64,000 nucleotides of DNA from positions 186,001 through 250,000 of the forward strand of contig JAFIEV010000067.1 in assembly GCA_020832305.1 (NCBI GenBank), read 5' to 3'. The translations under genes were made by a program, and so were the position numbers. Position 1 is the first letter of the stretch, and each line of letters begins with the position of its first letter. The stretch is from Cyclobacteriaceae bacterium (GTDB lineage Bacteria > Bacteroidota > Bacteroidia > Cytophagales > Cyclobacteriaceae). Positions 41,634-51,177 of the stretch are shown piece after piece. Below the pieces are notes generated by a model. It was not told where the DNA came from and did no database searches. It saw only the letters and a program-made list of their open reading frames with translations.

Positions 41634-42935
41634 TTAAATAGGGTCTTCAAGTGTAAAGTGTGTTTGTACCCAGCCCTCATTCCGGATCACCCCTATTCTA
41701 ATTTTTTTTCCAGGTTTGCTTTGCAGCAGTTCAATGATCTGGCCAAGCTCGAAGTTTGCCACATTGTGCCCGTTGATGCTTATGATTTGATCTCCCACAT
41801 TAATTCCGGCAGACCAGCCAGGAGATCCTTTTCTTACTTTTGCCACTTTATAGAGGGGAAGTCCCGGGACCGGCGAGGTCAATTCTATGCCACTCATATT
41901 GTAGTTAAACTTTTTCCGCAGGGTCTTATTGGGCCTTAAAATCATTTCTTCATTGTGATAATCAAAGATCACATCAAAGCGCTTGAGTAAATCTGCGCCC
42001 AGACTACCATGACGATCACCAGATTGTATCGCCATTTGTATGGCATCCTCATCGGGATAATTTGAAACGAGGTTGTGAATTTCATAATCACCCAGCTTCA
42101 AAAATGCCAGGCGGCCAATATCTCCGTATATTTCTCCTCCAAGACCAAGGCCTAAAAATGACCTTATGGTTTTATCAGGTAATGAAAGCCTTTCATCGCT
42201 TACAGAAAAAAGGGATAAAGCATGGCTGGCGCCCGAGTCAATCAGGAGATTAATGCCAAACTTATGGCCATTTTCATCTTTTAGAAATACCTGCACATAG
42301 GGTTTTCTCGATTTAACTTCTATAGGTACTACGTTTCCTTTTCTTATCCGGCGTTTTCTTATTTTCCTTTCGAAGTAATCTGGCTCATAGAGAATAATCC
42401 GCCTTTGACTATATTTAATTTCAACCACAAAACTATTAAAGACATCGAATCCCATAATTCCGTTTATCTGGCGTCCCAGGCTTTGAGATAAATGAAAAAG
42501 GTCTTCTTCTGGTATGATTATATCCTGAAATTCGGCTACAACTCCTGGCAAGCGCATTTCATTGCCATAAGAATGAATGGCTTTTAATTCTGATGCCCCA
42601 CCAAGACCGTAAATGGTAATTTCTCTGGAATGCCTAAAAGTAAGTTCCCCCATGTTTTCGGTGCTGGTCAATAGGTTACTGCCAACTCCGGAGTCGAGTA
42701 TAAAAAATAAAGTATCTGATTGGTTAATAAATACCGGCAGGATTATGAGGTTGTGCACCATTTCAAATGGAATGGTTACGCGCTTTGATTTTAAACCCCT
42801 TTCCTCCTCCATATAAAATTTACGCAGAAATTGAGCATACAGAGGTACTGACCATATCAACAGGACAAAAACTATTGATATGAAGCGCGCTGAAAAACCT
42901 ATATTTCTTCCCTTGTGATGAACCATATTACACAT
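41634..42935 (-). CDS. Exported retropepsin-like aspartyl protease with PDZ domain
   Basis: 433 residues. A signal or anchor segment lies at about 15-34 (FISIVFVLLIWSVPLYAQ). Two aspartyl-protease halves follow: FFILDSGVGSN (Asp81) and LLIDSGASHAL (Asp233), both with DSG in place of the common DTG. A PDZ domain ends the chain (GSPGWSAGINVGDQIISING). Proteins of this plan are common in Bacteroidota envelopes; their substrates are mostly unknown. Start at 42935 or the ATG at 42926. No neighbour shares its strand closely. Confidence 0.88.
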   Translation of the reverse strand: MCNMVHHKGRNIGFSARFISIVFVLLIWSVPLYAQFLRKFYMEEERGLKSKRVTIPFEMVHNLIILPVFINQSDTLFFILDSGVGSNLLTSTENMGELTFRHSREITIYGLGGASELKAIHSYGNEMRLPGVVAEFQDIIIPEEDLFHLSQSLGRQINGIMGFDVFNSFVVEIKYSQRRIILYEPDYFERKIRKRRIRKGNVVPIEVKSRKPYVQVFLKDENGHKFGINLLIDSGASHALSLFSVSDERLSLPDKTIRSFLGLGLGGEIYGDIGRLAFLKLGDYEIHNLVSNYPDEDAIQMAIQSGDRHGSLGADLLKRFDVIFDYHNEEMILRPNKTLRKKFNYNMSGIELTSPVPGLPLYKVAKVRKGSPGWSAGINVGDQIISINGHNVANFELGQIIELLQSKPGKKIRIGVIRNEGWVQTHFTLEDPI

Positions 42936-43049
42936 ATGTGAAGCGCCATAAAATCAGATAAACTGAATTTTTTCTGATTTTTGTTGCTCCCCTTTTAGCT
43001 ATCCCTTACTTAGTCTAACGATAAAGAAGGCATGAAGTATACAAAGGAC

Positions 43050-43805
43050 TCAGCGGTAGATCATTTTTTTCGTCATACCGCCATCCACCACAAAATTTTG
43101 TCCGGTGATAAATCCATTCTTTTCATCAGCCAGAAAGATCACCATAGAGGCAATATCATCGGCAATACCTACCCTGCCGCAGGGATGCTGGCTATGGTCC
43201 TCCTCTCTGAATACATACTGAGTGGCCATGGAACTCTTTTTAAGGTGACTTACTTCAATCCAACCCGGACTGATGCTATTTACCCTGATGTCTGGACCCA
43301 GGCTAAGGGCCAATGCGTGCGTAAGTGCATAAACACCACCTTTGGAAGCTGAGTAGGCCTCGGTGTCTGGCTCTGACATTAATGCACGTGTAGAGCACAT
43401 ATTTATTATACTTCCTTTTGATTTTCGCAGTGCCTGGGCGGCAAACTTTGAACAATACAATGTACCGCTGAGGTTTACATCAATTACTTTTTGCCATTCT
43501 TCCACTGAGAGGATATCAAGGGGTTTATTAACGGCTATCGCAGCATTATTGATCAGCAGATGAAGGTCTGGCCACTTTTTCAGGGTCGCTTCAACGGCCA
43601 GCGCAACGGCTTCGGGCGATGACACATCGACCTTGTGCCATATAAGGTTTTCATACTTTTTATAGATAGCAGATACTTCAGAAATGGCTTCGGGATCGTT
43701 GTCCCATGCCGAAATACAGTAACCCTGCGCAGATAACTTCTCCACAAGCACCCGCCCTATACCCTGTGCCGCTCCGGTTATGATGGCTGTCTTTTGCATC
43801 TTCAT
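43050..43805 (-). CDS. Short-chain dehydrogenase/reductase
   Basis: 251 residues, a classical SDR. The cofactor loop TGAAQGIGR is at 10-18, LLINNAAIAVNKP is the NNAG-type motif, and YSASKGGVYALTHALA gives the catalytic Tyr and Lys. The end reads ITGQNFVVDGGMTKK. Asp in ISAWDNDPEA at the end of the second strand favours NAD over NADP. It oxidises or reduces a small alcohol or sugar; the substrate is unknown. It lies 281 bp beyond the epimerase gene on the same strand, possibly separately transcribed. Confidence 0.95.
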   Translation of the reverse strand: MKMQKTAIITGAAQGIGRVLVEKLSAQGYCISAWDNDPEAISEVSAIYKKYENLIWHKVDVSSPEAVALAVEATLKKWPDLHLLINNAAIAVNKPLDILSVEEWQKVIDVNLSGTLYCSKFAAQALRKSKGSIINMCSTRALMSEPDTEAYSASKGGVYALTHALALSLGPDIRVNSISPGWIEVSHLKKSSMATQYVFREEDHSQHPCGRVGIADDIASMVIFLADEKNGFITGQNFVVDGGMTKKMIYR

Positions 43806-44086
43806 ATGTTTTACGGATTACATTAAAAAACCTAAAAATACACATATCCGGGTAATCTGGTAATATCCGTGTCTTTTCAATTGTATTTCAATAAAAAAGT
43901 TTGACTCAGGTAGAAACACCGAAGACAATGAATTATTTATTTTTTCTTCAGCCAGCCTGGCGGTAGTCTCATTTATGCTGTATAAGCGCTTTGTTGTAAA
44001 ATAATGGCATATTTGCCAAGGAGAAGGTTTGATAGCTGCTACGGGCAGCCTGGATATTTATAAATGAAGTATACCTTGCAACAATG

Positions 44087-45301
44087 CTAATTGCTCAGTC
44101 TCTCAAATATTTCTATACACATACGTCCATTATGGTAAGGACATTTCCATGGACCTGCCTTGTCCTCTTCTCTTACAGGTTGATTTTCTGCATCCAGACG
44201 AAAAAACCATTCTCCATTTTCATGATCCCTTACATATTGTTTTATAAAGCCCCAAACGCTGTTGGCCTGATGAAGAAAGGTGGGATCATTTCCCATTTGC
44301 CAGGCATTTACAAAACCTACTACAGCTTCAGCCTGAGGCCACCAATGTTTTTCATTTTCAGGCCTAACTGATCCTGTATGCAGTTCATTCCACAATCCTC
44401 CGTCGATATCGAGGCCTTCACTGGCTGTAATCTTTGCCATTTGTAAGGCAATATCCCGGGTACGTTTTTCAATTGCCGGGTTTTGCAATACATGGGCCGC
44501 TTCAGTTAAAAGCCAGCTTCCTTCGATATCGTGGCCATAAGAAATTGCAGTGGAACGGTTTTCCCAGGTTTCACTGAAAAATAATTTAAAATGAAGGCTT
44601 TGCTGATCTATAATCTTTACCAGGAATACTTCTATAAGCTCTTCCAGTCGGTCTTTCAAGAGTGCATCAGGCCAGATTCTGTACAGATTTGTATAGGCTT
44701 CTAATACATGTAAATGGGTATTCATACTTTTGGCCTCGTTGGCATCCTTGTCGCTCAGTCTCACATCAGAGAGTGTGCTCCAATCCCGGGCAAGCGCTTC
44801 AAGATAACCCTTGTTTACATGGTCATAGCTATATTTTTCTATACAGTGAAACAATTCAACAGCCAGTGACTTAGCGCCCTCCTCATTGTTCAGCCGATGG
44901 TATTCTGCCAGGGCGTAGATAGCGAAAGCCTGTGCATAAATTTGCTTTTTAGTTTCCATGGGGCTTCCCTGTGAATCGAGCATCCAATATACCCCACCAT
45001 ATACTGAATCTACGAAAAACTCCTTAACATATTGACAGGCACGACTTGCCATCTCAAGATATGCACTGTTGGAGAAAATGCGGCCAGCTGCAGAAAAAGT
45101 CCAAAGGATGCGGGTATTGAGAATAACAGATTTGGGTGCGTCCTTATGAAGCTTATTATTTCCGTCAATCCTGCCAAAAAAACCGCCTCTGCGAATGTCC
45201 ACCATATGGTTCATCCACCATGGCAATATTTGATTGAGCAACTCATCCTGTGTTTCCCGCAGGAGTTGCTCACGAATACTGTTTTGAAAATCTACCGGCA
45301 T
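44087..45301 (-). CDS. Cellobiose/mannobiose 2-epimerase (AGE family)
   Basis: 404 residues with no signal peptide. It follows the cellobiose 2-epimerase pattern closely: LPWWMNHMVDIRRGGFFGRI, LNTRILWTFSAAGRIF, YGGVYWMLDSQGSP, AKSMNTHLHVLEAYTNLYRI, and SYGHDIEGSWLL with its catalytic His. The end has EKHWWPQAEAVVGFVNAW and CPYHNGRMCIEI. Such enzymes turn beta-1,4-mannobiose into mannosyl-glucose. The gene is 12 bp downstream of the GH130 phosphorylase, the partner enzyme in the known mannan pathway of Bacteroides, so the product would be passed on directly. Confidence 0.93.
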   Translation of the reverse strand: MPVDFQNSIREQLLRETQDELLNQILPWWMNHMVDIRRGGFFGRIDGNNKLHKDAPKSVILNTRILWTFSAAGRIFSNSAYLEMASRACQYVKEFFVDSVYGGVYWMLDSQGSPMETKKQIYAQAFAIYALAEYHRLNNEEGAKSLAVELFHCIEKYSYDHVNKGYLEALARDWSTLSDVRLSDKDANEAKSMNTHLHVLEAYTNLYRIWPDALLKDRLEELIEVFLVKIIDQQSLHFKLFFSETWENRSTAISYGHDIEGSWLLTEAAHVLQNPAIEKRTRDIALQMAKITASEGLDIDGGLWNELHTGSVRPENEKHWWPQAEAVVGFVNAWQMGNDPTFLHQANSVWGFIKQYVRDHENGEWFFRLDAENQPVREEDKAGPWKCPYHNGRMCIEIFERLSN

Positions 45302-45313
45302 GAGGCGAAATGG

Positions 45314-46498
45314 TTAACGGCTCAGTAAGGCTAGATTGCGTTTGATCATTTGGTTTAGCGTCTGTACGCTGCTGTATGACCTGAGGCCATCTTCCGGTGT
45401 ATTGATCACATAGTCAATCAATTTTTCCACGGTCGAAGTGGCCACATGCATCCGGGTATCTGAAGATGCATAATAGATAAAGACATCTCCATTATCACGG
45501 GCAACCCAACCATTTGAAAAGACCACATTCGATACATCTCCTACCCGTTCATCACCTTCCGGTGCGATGAAATAACCTGCAGGTCTGTGGGTAATCTGCC
45601 AGGGTTTATCCAGTGCGGTCATAAACATATACAATACATATCGCAGACCGGCAGCGGTATTGCGTACGCCATGCGCCAGGTGCAGCCATCCTTTTTCAGT
45701 TTTAACAGGTGCCGGACCGAGTCCATTTTTCACCTCTTTTATTGTATGATAAACCTTTGGATCTACAATCACTTCATCTTTAACTTCGGCATTCTCCATA
45801 CTTTCGCAAAGTCCCCAGCCGATACCTCCTCCAGACCCGGTATCTATAAATCCATCCTGAGGTCTTGTATATAAAGCATATTTGCCATTGACAAATTCCG
45901 GATGTAATACTACATTTCTTTGCTGACCTGAATAGGTTATGAGGTCGGGCAGTCTTTCCCATGTATCGAGGTCTTTGGTACGTGCAATACCACATTGTGC
46001 TACGGCTGCAGTCTGATCACCATCTGGTGCAGACGGGTCTCTCCTTTCGGTACAGAATAATCCATATATCCAGCCGTCTTCATGTTTAACCACACGCATA
46101 TCATAGACATTGGTATCAGGCTCATCTGTTTCGGGCATAGTGATGGGATAATCTCTGAACCGGAAATTATCAATGCCTGTATGGCTTTCAGCTACCGCGA
46201 AAAAGGATTTTCTGTCAACACCTTCAACGCGCACAACCAATTGAATTTTACCATCCAATTCAATGGCTCCGGCATTGAAAGCTGCATTGATGCCAATCCG
46301 CTCCATTAAATATGGATTTTGTTCATAATTAAAATCATATCTCCAGGATAATGGACTATGTTGCGCGGTTAAAACAGGGTAACGGTAACGGTTGCAGACG
46401 CCATTGCTGAATTCCAGCAAATCGTTTTTACGCCCCAAAAATGCCTCTTGCTCCTGAAGCATTCTTGCCAGTTTCTGGTCAAATTCTTTACGTGTCAT
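45314..46498 (-). CDS. 4-O-beta-D-mannosyl-D-glucose phosphorylase (GH130)
   Basis: 394 residues, the length of the GH130_1 enzymes. Typical text runs throughout: [96 protein letters not shown] and [19 protein letters not shown]. It splits mannosyl-glucose with phosphate into mannose-1-P and glucose in the cytoplasm. It lies between der (27 bp upstream) and the epimerase (12 bp downstream). A mannanase or transporter is not in the window. Confidence 0.95.
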   Translation of the reverse strand: MTRKEFDQKLARMLQEQEAFLGRKNDLLEFSNGVCNRYRYPVLTAQHSPLSWRYDFNYEQNPYLMERIGINAAFNAGAIELDGKIQLVVRVEGVDRKSFFAVAESHTGIDNFRFRDYPITMPETDEPDTNVYDMRVVKHEDGWIYGLFCTERRDPSAPDGDQTAAVAQCGIARTKDLDTWERLPDLITYSGQQRNVVLHPEFVNGKYALYTRPQDGFIDTGSGGGIGWGLCESMENAEVKDEVIVDPKVYHTIKEVKNGLGPAPVKTEKGWLHLAHGVRNTAAGLRYVLYMFMTALDKPWQITHRPAGYFIAPEGDERVGDVSNVVFSNGWVARDNGDVFIYYASSDTRMHVATSTVEKLIDYVINTPEDGLRSYSSVQTLNQMIKRNLALLSR

Positions 46499-46525
46499 GA
46501 TGTATTAAAGGGATGAGAATTATGT

Positions 46526-47833
46526 TTATTTATTCCTGAAAAACACATTGATGGGCACGCCCTTAAAATCAAAATATTCCCTGATTTTGTTCTCCAAAAA
46601 CCGCTCGTAAGTTTCTTTTACATTTTGAGGGTGATTGCAAAAAAATGCAAAAGATGGTACGTGGGTTGGCAACTGGGTAATATATTTAATCTGAATATGA
46701 CGGCCCCGTATTGCAGGTGGCGGATGCCTTTCAATTTCAGGAAGGAGTGCATTGTTTAATTCGGAAGTAGGTACCCGTTTAGATCTGTTCTCATAGACTT
46801 CCATGGCAATTTCAATCGCCTTAAAAACACGTTGTTTTTCAATAACTGAAGTAAAAACTACCGGTATATATGACAATGGCCCCAGTCTTTTTTCTATATC
46901 CTTTCGGTAAATATGGGCCATATTGGTGTCTTTTTCGAGCAGATCCCATTTGTTCACCATAATCATGATCCCTTTTCTGTATCTGTGCGCCAGATTGATG
47001 AGATTAACATCTTGAGCTTCAAGACCTTTGGTAGCATCGATCATGATAATACATACATCGCTGTTTTGGAGTGCCTGAATAGAACGGAGTACCGAATAAA
47101 ATTCTATATCTTCCTTTACTTTTGCCTTTTTACGTACACCGGCGGTGTCTGTAAGGATAAAATCCTTTCCAAACAATTTATAACGGGTATTGATGGCATC
47201 CCGGGTGGTTCCGGCGATATCAGTTACTATACTGCGATCATCGCCAAGCAGTATATTCAAAAAAGAGGATTTACCAACATTGGGCCTGCCCATAATGGCA
47301 ATTTTGGGTATTCCGGCTTCAGGATCTTCTGCATCACTACGTTCAAAATGACCAATCACTTTATCCAATAACTCACCGGTCCCGGAGCCGCTAACCGAAG
47401 ATACCGGTATTACTTCACCAAGCGATAAGGCGTAAAACTCTCCCGCCATAAGACTCCGATCGTAATTGTCTGCTTTATTCGCTACAATATATACCGGCTT
47501 TTTAATCATTCGAACCACATTGGCAAAATCTTTATCCAGATCTGTAAGTCCTGTGGCACAATCTACCATGAATATTATCACAGTGGCTTCTTCCAGTGCA
47601 CGCCTTACCTGCTTTCTGATAGCATCCTCGAATACATCATCAGAACCATGTACATAACCACCAGTGTCAATTACGGTAAAATGGGTGCCGCTCCATTCAG
47701 CAAATCCATAATGACGATCTCTGGTAACACCACTCTCATCATCCATAATGGCCTGTCTTTTCTCAACCAGCCGATTAAAAAGTGTGGATTTTCCTACATT
47801 GGGTCTACCTACTATAGCAACGATATTAGCCAT
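46526..47833 (-). CDS. der: Ribosome biogenesis GTPase Der
   Basis: 435 residues, with the two tandem GTPase domains unique to Der/EngA. The first has GRPNVGKSTLFNRL, DTGGY and NKAD; the second GRPNVGKSSFLNIL, DTAGV and NKWD. A KH-like C-terminal domain follows (IKYITQLPTHVPSFAFFCNH). It aids assembly of the 50S subunit and is essential in most bacteria. It is the first gene of a tight minus-strand run with the two mannan genes, an unusual pairing of housekeeping and catabolic genes. Confidence 0.98.
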   Translation of the reverse strand: MANIVAIVGRPNVGKSTLFNRLVEKRQAIMDDESGVTRDRHYGFAEWSGTHFTVIDTGGYVHGSDDVFEDAIRKQVRRALEEATVIIFMVDCATGLTDLDKDFANVVRMIKKPVYIVANKADNYDRSLMAGEFYALSLGEVIPVSSVSGSGTGELLDKVIGHFERSDAEDPEAGIPKIAIMGRPNVGKSSFLNILLGDDRSIVTDIAGTTRDAINTRYKLFGKDFILTDTAGVRKKAKVKEDIEFYSVLRSIQALQNSDVCIIMIDATKGLEAQDVNLINLAHRYRKGIMIMVNKWDLLEKDTNMAHIYRKDIEKRLGPLSYIPVVFTSVIEKQRVFKAIEIAMEVYENRSKRVPTSELNNALLPEIERHPPPAIRGRHIQIKYITQLPTHVPSFAFFCNHPQNVKETYERFLENKIREYFDFKGVPINVFFRNK

Positions 47834-47947
47834 GACAAAAAATTAATAAATGGTAAGGCAAAAATATAAAAAATAAGGCAGAAATTTTCATTCCTTAAAA
47901 TAAACCGGAAACCGCGACAAAATCGAAGTAACATTATTTTGAAATTG

Positions 47948-47980
47948 TTGAAGCTACATAATTTTTTTATTCTAAATTTG
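47948..47980 (+). promoter_or_regulatory. Bacteroidota promoter for the propeller histidine kinase
   Basis: TTG at 47948-47950, a 22-bp spacer and TAAATTTG at 47973-47980 fit the TTG-N17-23-TAnnTTTG consensus, 40 bp before the ATG at 48020. Confidence 0.6.
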
Positions 47981-48019
47981 AAACATCCATAGAATTTTTC
48001 AGATAATCCAGGCTAATCA

Positions 48020-51000
48020 ATGTTTAAATTTTACACAGCATTCTTTTTTTTCCTGTTTTTTATATCGGGTTTACACACTAACTGTTTGAGCCTTAATATC
48101 GAACATACCGGTATAGACCCGACTCTCCCTTTGAACAAACTGATACTTGATAAATGGACCACCACAGATGGCCTGGTTTCCAATAATCTTATATCGGTTT
48201 TTCAAAGTTCTGATGGGTTCCTTTGGATAAGTTCCTACAATGGTTTAATGCGTTTTGATGGTCATCAATTTGAGTTATATGATAAAAACAAATTGCCTGA
48301 TGTATTTATGTCAAGTACAGTCTATCGCTCATATGAAGATAACAATGGCAATTTGTGGTTTCCGAGTCAGGGCTCTTATATAATAAAATACACACAGGGA
48401 ACATTTGAAACCATAACTGGTGAGAATCTCACACGGTCGGTACGCTGCTTATTGATCGAGGATGACAGTACCCTTTGGGTCGGCACCAATAATAATGGAT
48501 TGCTCAAGGGTAAGTCAGGGCATTTCCAAAACGTAAAGCACGAAAGTCTTGAAGAACTAAATATTAATGATCTTGCAAAAGATTTAGCAGGCAATATTTG
48601 GGTGGCTACAGATGGTTATGGCGTTGTAAAAATTGACAAAAATGGTCAAATTACTGCATCGGGCAGGCAAGATGGCCTCTCTGGGAACGTAGTAAATGCA
48701 TTAATGGTCCACAAAGACGGAAGGGTTTTTATTGGTACAAACAATGGATTAACCGTTTATCAAAATGGTCAGTTTGATAATGTTAATTTCTATATCAACA
48801 TTCCGATTAACTATATCCTGGAAGGAAATTATGGAGAAATCTGGTTAGGCACCGAACTGGGTCTGTATCGTACGAGCAAAGACCTGAAGTTAACAGAAAC
48901 ATTTAGTCAGGATGACGGATTTGAGTCAAAACAAATTTCATTCCTCTGCCTCGACCATGAAGGCAGTTTATGGTTTACCACCAAAAAAAGCGGTTTACAT
49001 CGACTGAAGCAAGGTCAGTTTATCAATTACTCAGTTTTTGATGGCCTGAGCACCAATTTTGCAAATATAGTTGTAGAACATAATAACAGATACTTCATAG
49101 GACTGGATGACGGAAAGATCAGCATTGTGGAAAATGGAATAGTAAGTCCATTTGTTACCTCACTCGATTTCCAGAGCATAGGTATAAGGGATATACTTTT
49201 TGACAAAAAGGAAACCATGTGGATCGCCAGCTATAAGGGTCTGTTAAAAAAACAAGGCAAGTCTGAACGTCTATTTACCGCAGATGACGGGCTCTCATCG
49301 GAAGAAATCAGAAAATTGTTTTTAGATGATGACGGCAGTTTATGGATGGCTACAAAATCGGGTGGCATTATAATCTTTAAAAATGATAAGGTTGATAAAA
49401 TCATTACCAGAAATGATGGCCTTGGCTCTAATTATATATTCTGCATCGAAGAAGACCGACATGGCAACAAAGTTGTTGGTACTTATGGGGGAGGAATGAG
49501 TGTAATTACTCCTGCCGGAATAGTAAATACATATAAATTTGAAGATGATAGCTCGGGTTACTTAATATTCAACATAGATATTGACAGTGAAAACGTATAT
49601 TGGTTAAGCACCAATGTTGGCATTTACAAGTTTGCCAATGAAAGTTTTCAAAAAGTCAGGTTTCAGAAAGAATCTAATACAGAAACTTTTTTTGATATTA
49701 TCCATGATGATTCAGGTCGTGCATGGATGACTACCAACCGTGGCATAGTCCTGGTAAATAAAGCAGAGCTCAATCAGCATATCCAGGGGAAGGTGGATTC
49801 TCTTTCTATAGTTAAACTTCTTGATAATCATGATGGTATGCTTAACCGTGAATGCACCGGAGCTGTTCCTTCGCTCAAGGCAAGCGACGGATCCATCTGG
49901 TTTCCGACACTTGGTGGTGTTGCAGTTGTGAGGCCCAGGGAGGTAAGTTTCAATCAACTGGCGCCGCAGGTAATCATAACTGATGTAGCAATTGATGGCC
50001 AGATCAGTTCACTTATTAATAAACAAAAGCTGATCATACCTTCAAACAAAATAAGATACGCTTTTAATTTTTCGGCCTTGAGCTACCTCGCACCGGCAAA
50101 AAATAAATTCAGATATAAGATGGAGGGGTTTGATAAGCATTGGACAGATGCGGCAAACCGCAGACAAGCCATTTATGCAAATCTGCCTCCTGGGAAATAT
50201 GAATTTAAAGTAATGGCCAGTAATAACGACAATATATGGAATGAAGATGGTGCTTCTATAAAATTGGTTGTAAAACCTGCATTCTATCAAACATGGTTGT
50301 TTAAATTGTTATTGTTTACATTATTTATTCTATTGGTAAGGATAATTTACAACTGGAGGGTTCAAAAAGTCAAAAAAAGAAACAGGGAACTCAAAAAACT
50401 CAATAATGAACTTGATCGCTTTGTATACAGTGCTTCTCATGATTTAAGGGCCCCACTTGCATCTATACAGGGATTGGTTGAAATTGCCCACAAAGAAAAG
50501 ACTTTGAATGGAAAAGACGAATGTTTAAAACTTATTGACGTAAGTATAAAGAAACTGGACCGGTTTACACGAGAAATCATAGATTATTCAAGAAATGCCA
50601 GGGCTGAAATTGACATTCAGGAAATTGATTTTAAAACATTGATCGACTCTACATTTCAGGAGCTGAAGTTTCTTGAAAAAGCTTCATTAATAGACATGCG
50701 TTATTCCATTGAGGAAAATGGCATACTCTATTCCGACTACCGACGTATCGGGGTTATATTGAATAACCTGGTCTCTAATGCCATAATATATCATAACTTC
50801 TATCAGAAAGAACCTTTTATTGATGTTCGGGTATCAGTAGGTCAAAAAAATACTAGCATAATTGTAGAAGATAATGGCAGTGGAATCAAAGAAGAACACT
50901 TGCAAAAAATATTCAAAATGTTTTACCGTGCCACTCAAGGATCCTCCGGGTCAGGGCTGGGTTTATATATTGTACAGGAAGCATTAAACAAGTTAAAAGG

Positions 51001-51112
51001 ACAAATTAAGGTTAAATCTGTCTATGGTCATGGAACCGTTTTTGAAATAGACCTGCCGGTATTAAAACCCAGGCAGACAAATACCCAACCTGTCAGGGAA
51101 TTAACCACCTGA
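48020..51112 (+). CDS. Two-component-regulator-propeller sensor histidine kinase
   Basis: 1030 residues. A signal peptide leads to two seven-bladed propellers built of about 14 repeats (TTDGLVSNNLISVFQSSDGF, DLAGNIWVATDGYGVVKID), a Y_Y_Y domain (NKFRYKMEGFDKHWTDA), one membrane helix (LFKLLLFTLFILLVRIIY) and a cytoplasmic kinase with His807 in YSASHDLRAPLASI, NLVSNAI, EDNGSGI and GSGLGLYIV. Classical hybrid systems of this kind add a receiver and AraC domain; this one stops after the ATPase, so it must signal to a separate regulator. Propeller sensors often bind polysaccharide fragments. No regulator or PUL is adjacent. Confidence 0.93.
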   Translation: MFKFYTAFFFFLFFISGLHTNCLSLNIEHTGIDPTLPLNKLILDKWTTTDGLVSNNLISVFQSSDGFLWISSYNGLMRFDGHQFELYDKNKLPDVFMSSTVYRSYEDNNGNLWFPSQGSYIIKYTQGTFETITGENLTRSVRCLLIEDDSTLWVGTNNNGLLKGKSGHFQNVKHESLEELNINDLAKDLAGNIWVATDGYGVVKIDKNGQITASGRQDGLSGNVVNALMVHKDGRVFIGTNNGLTVYQNGQFDNVNFYINIPINYILEGNYGEIWLGTELGLYRTSKDLKLTETFSQDDGFESKQISFLCLDHEGSLWFTTKKSGLHRLKQGQFINYSVFDGLSTNFANIVVEHNNRYFIGLDDGKISIVENGIVSPFVTSLDFQSIGIRDILFDKKETMWIASYKGLLKKQGKSERLFTADDGLSSEEIRKLFLDDDGSLWMATKSGGIIIFKNDKVDKIITRNDGLGSNYIFCIEEDRHGNKVVGTYGGGMSVITPAGIVNTYKFEDDSSGYLIFNIDIDSENVYWLSTNVGIYKFANESFQKVRFQKESNTETFFDIIHDDSGRAWMTTNRGIVLVNKAELNQHIQGKVDSLSIVKLLDNHDGMLNRECTGAVPSLKASDGSIWFPTLGGVAVVRPREVSFNQLAPQVIITDVAIDGQISSLINKQKLIIPSNKIRYAFNFSALSYLAPAKNKFRYKMEGFDKHWTDAANRRQAIYANLPPGKYEFKVMASNNDNIWNEDGASIKLVVKPAFYQTWLFKLLLFTLFILLVRIIYNWRVQKVKKRNRELKKLNNELDRFVYSASHDLRAPLASIQGLVEIAHKEKTLNGKDECLKLIDVSIKKLDRFTREIIDYSRNARAEIDIQEIDFKTLIDSTFQELKFLEKASLIDMRYSIEENGILYSDYRRIGVILNNLVSNAIIYHNFYQKEPFIDVRVSVGQKNTSIIVEDNGSGIKEEHLQKIFKMFYRATQGSSGSGLGLYIVQEALNKLKGQIKVKSVYGHGTVFEIDLPVLKPRQTNTQPVRELTT

Positions 51113-51177
51113 GAGGCTGTATAGTAAAATTATTGCTTTGTTGTTTTTCAAAAAAAAACCAAAAAGCTATTTTGAGT

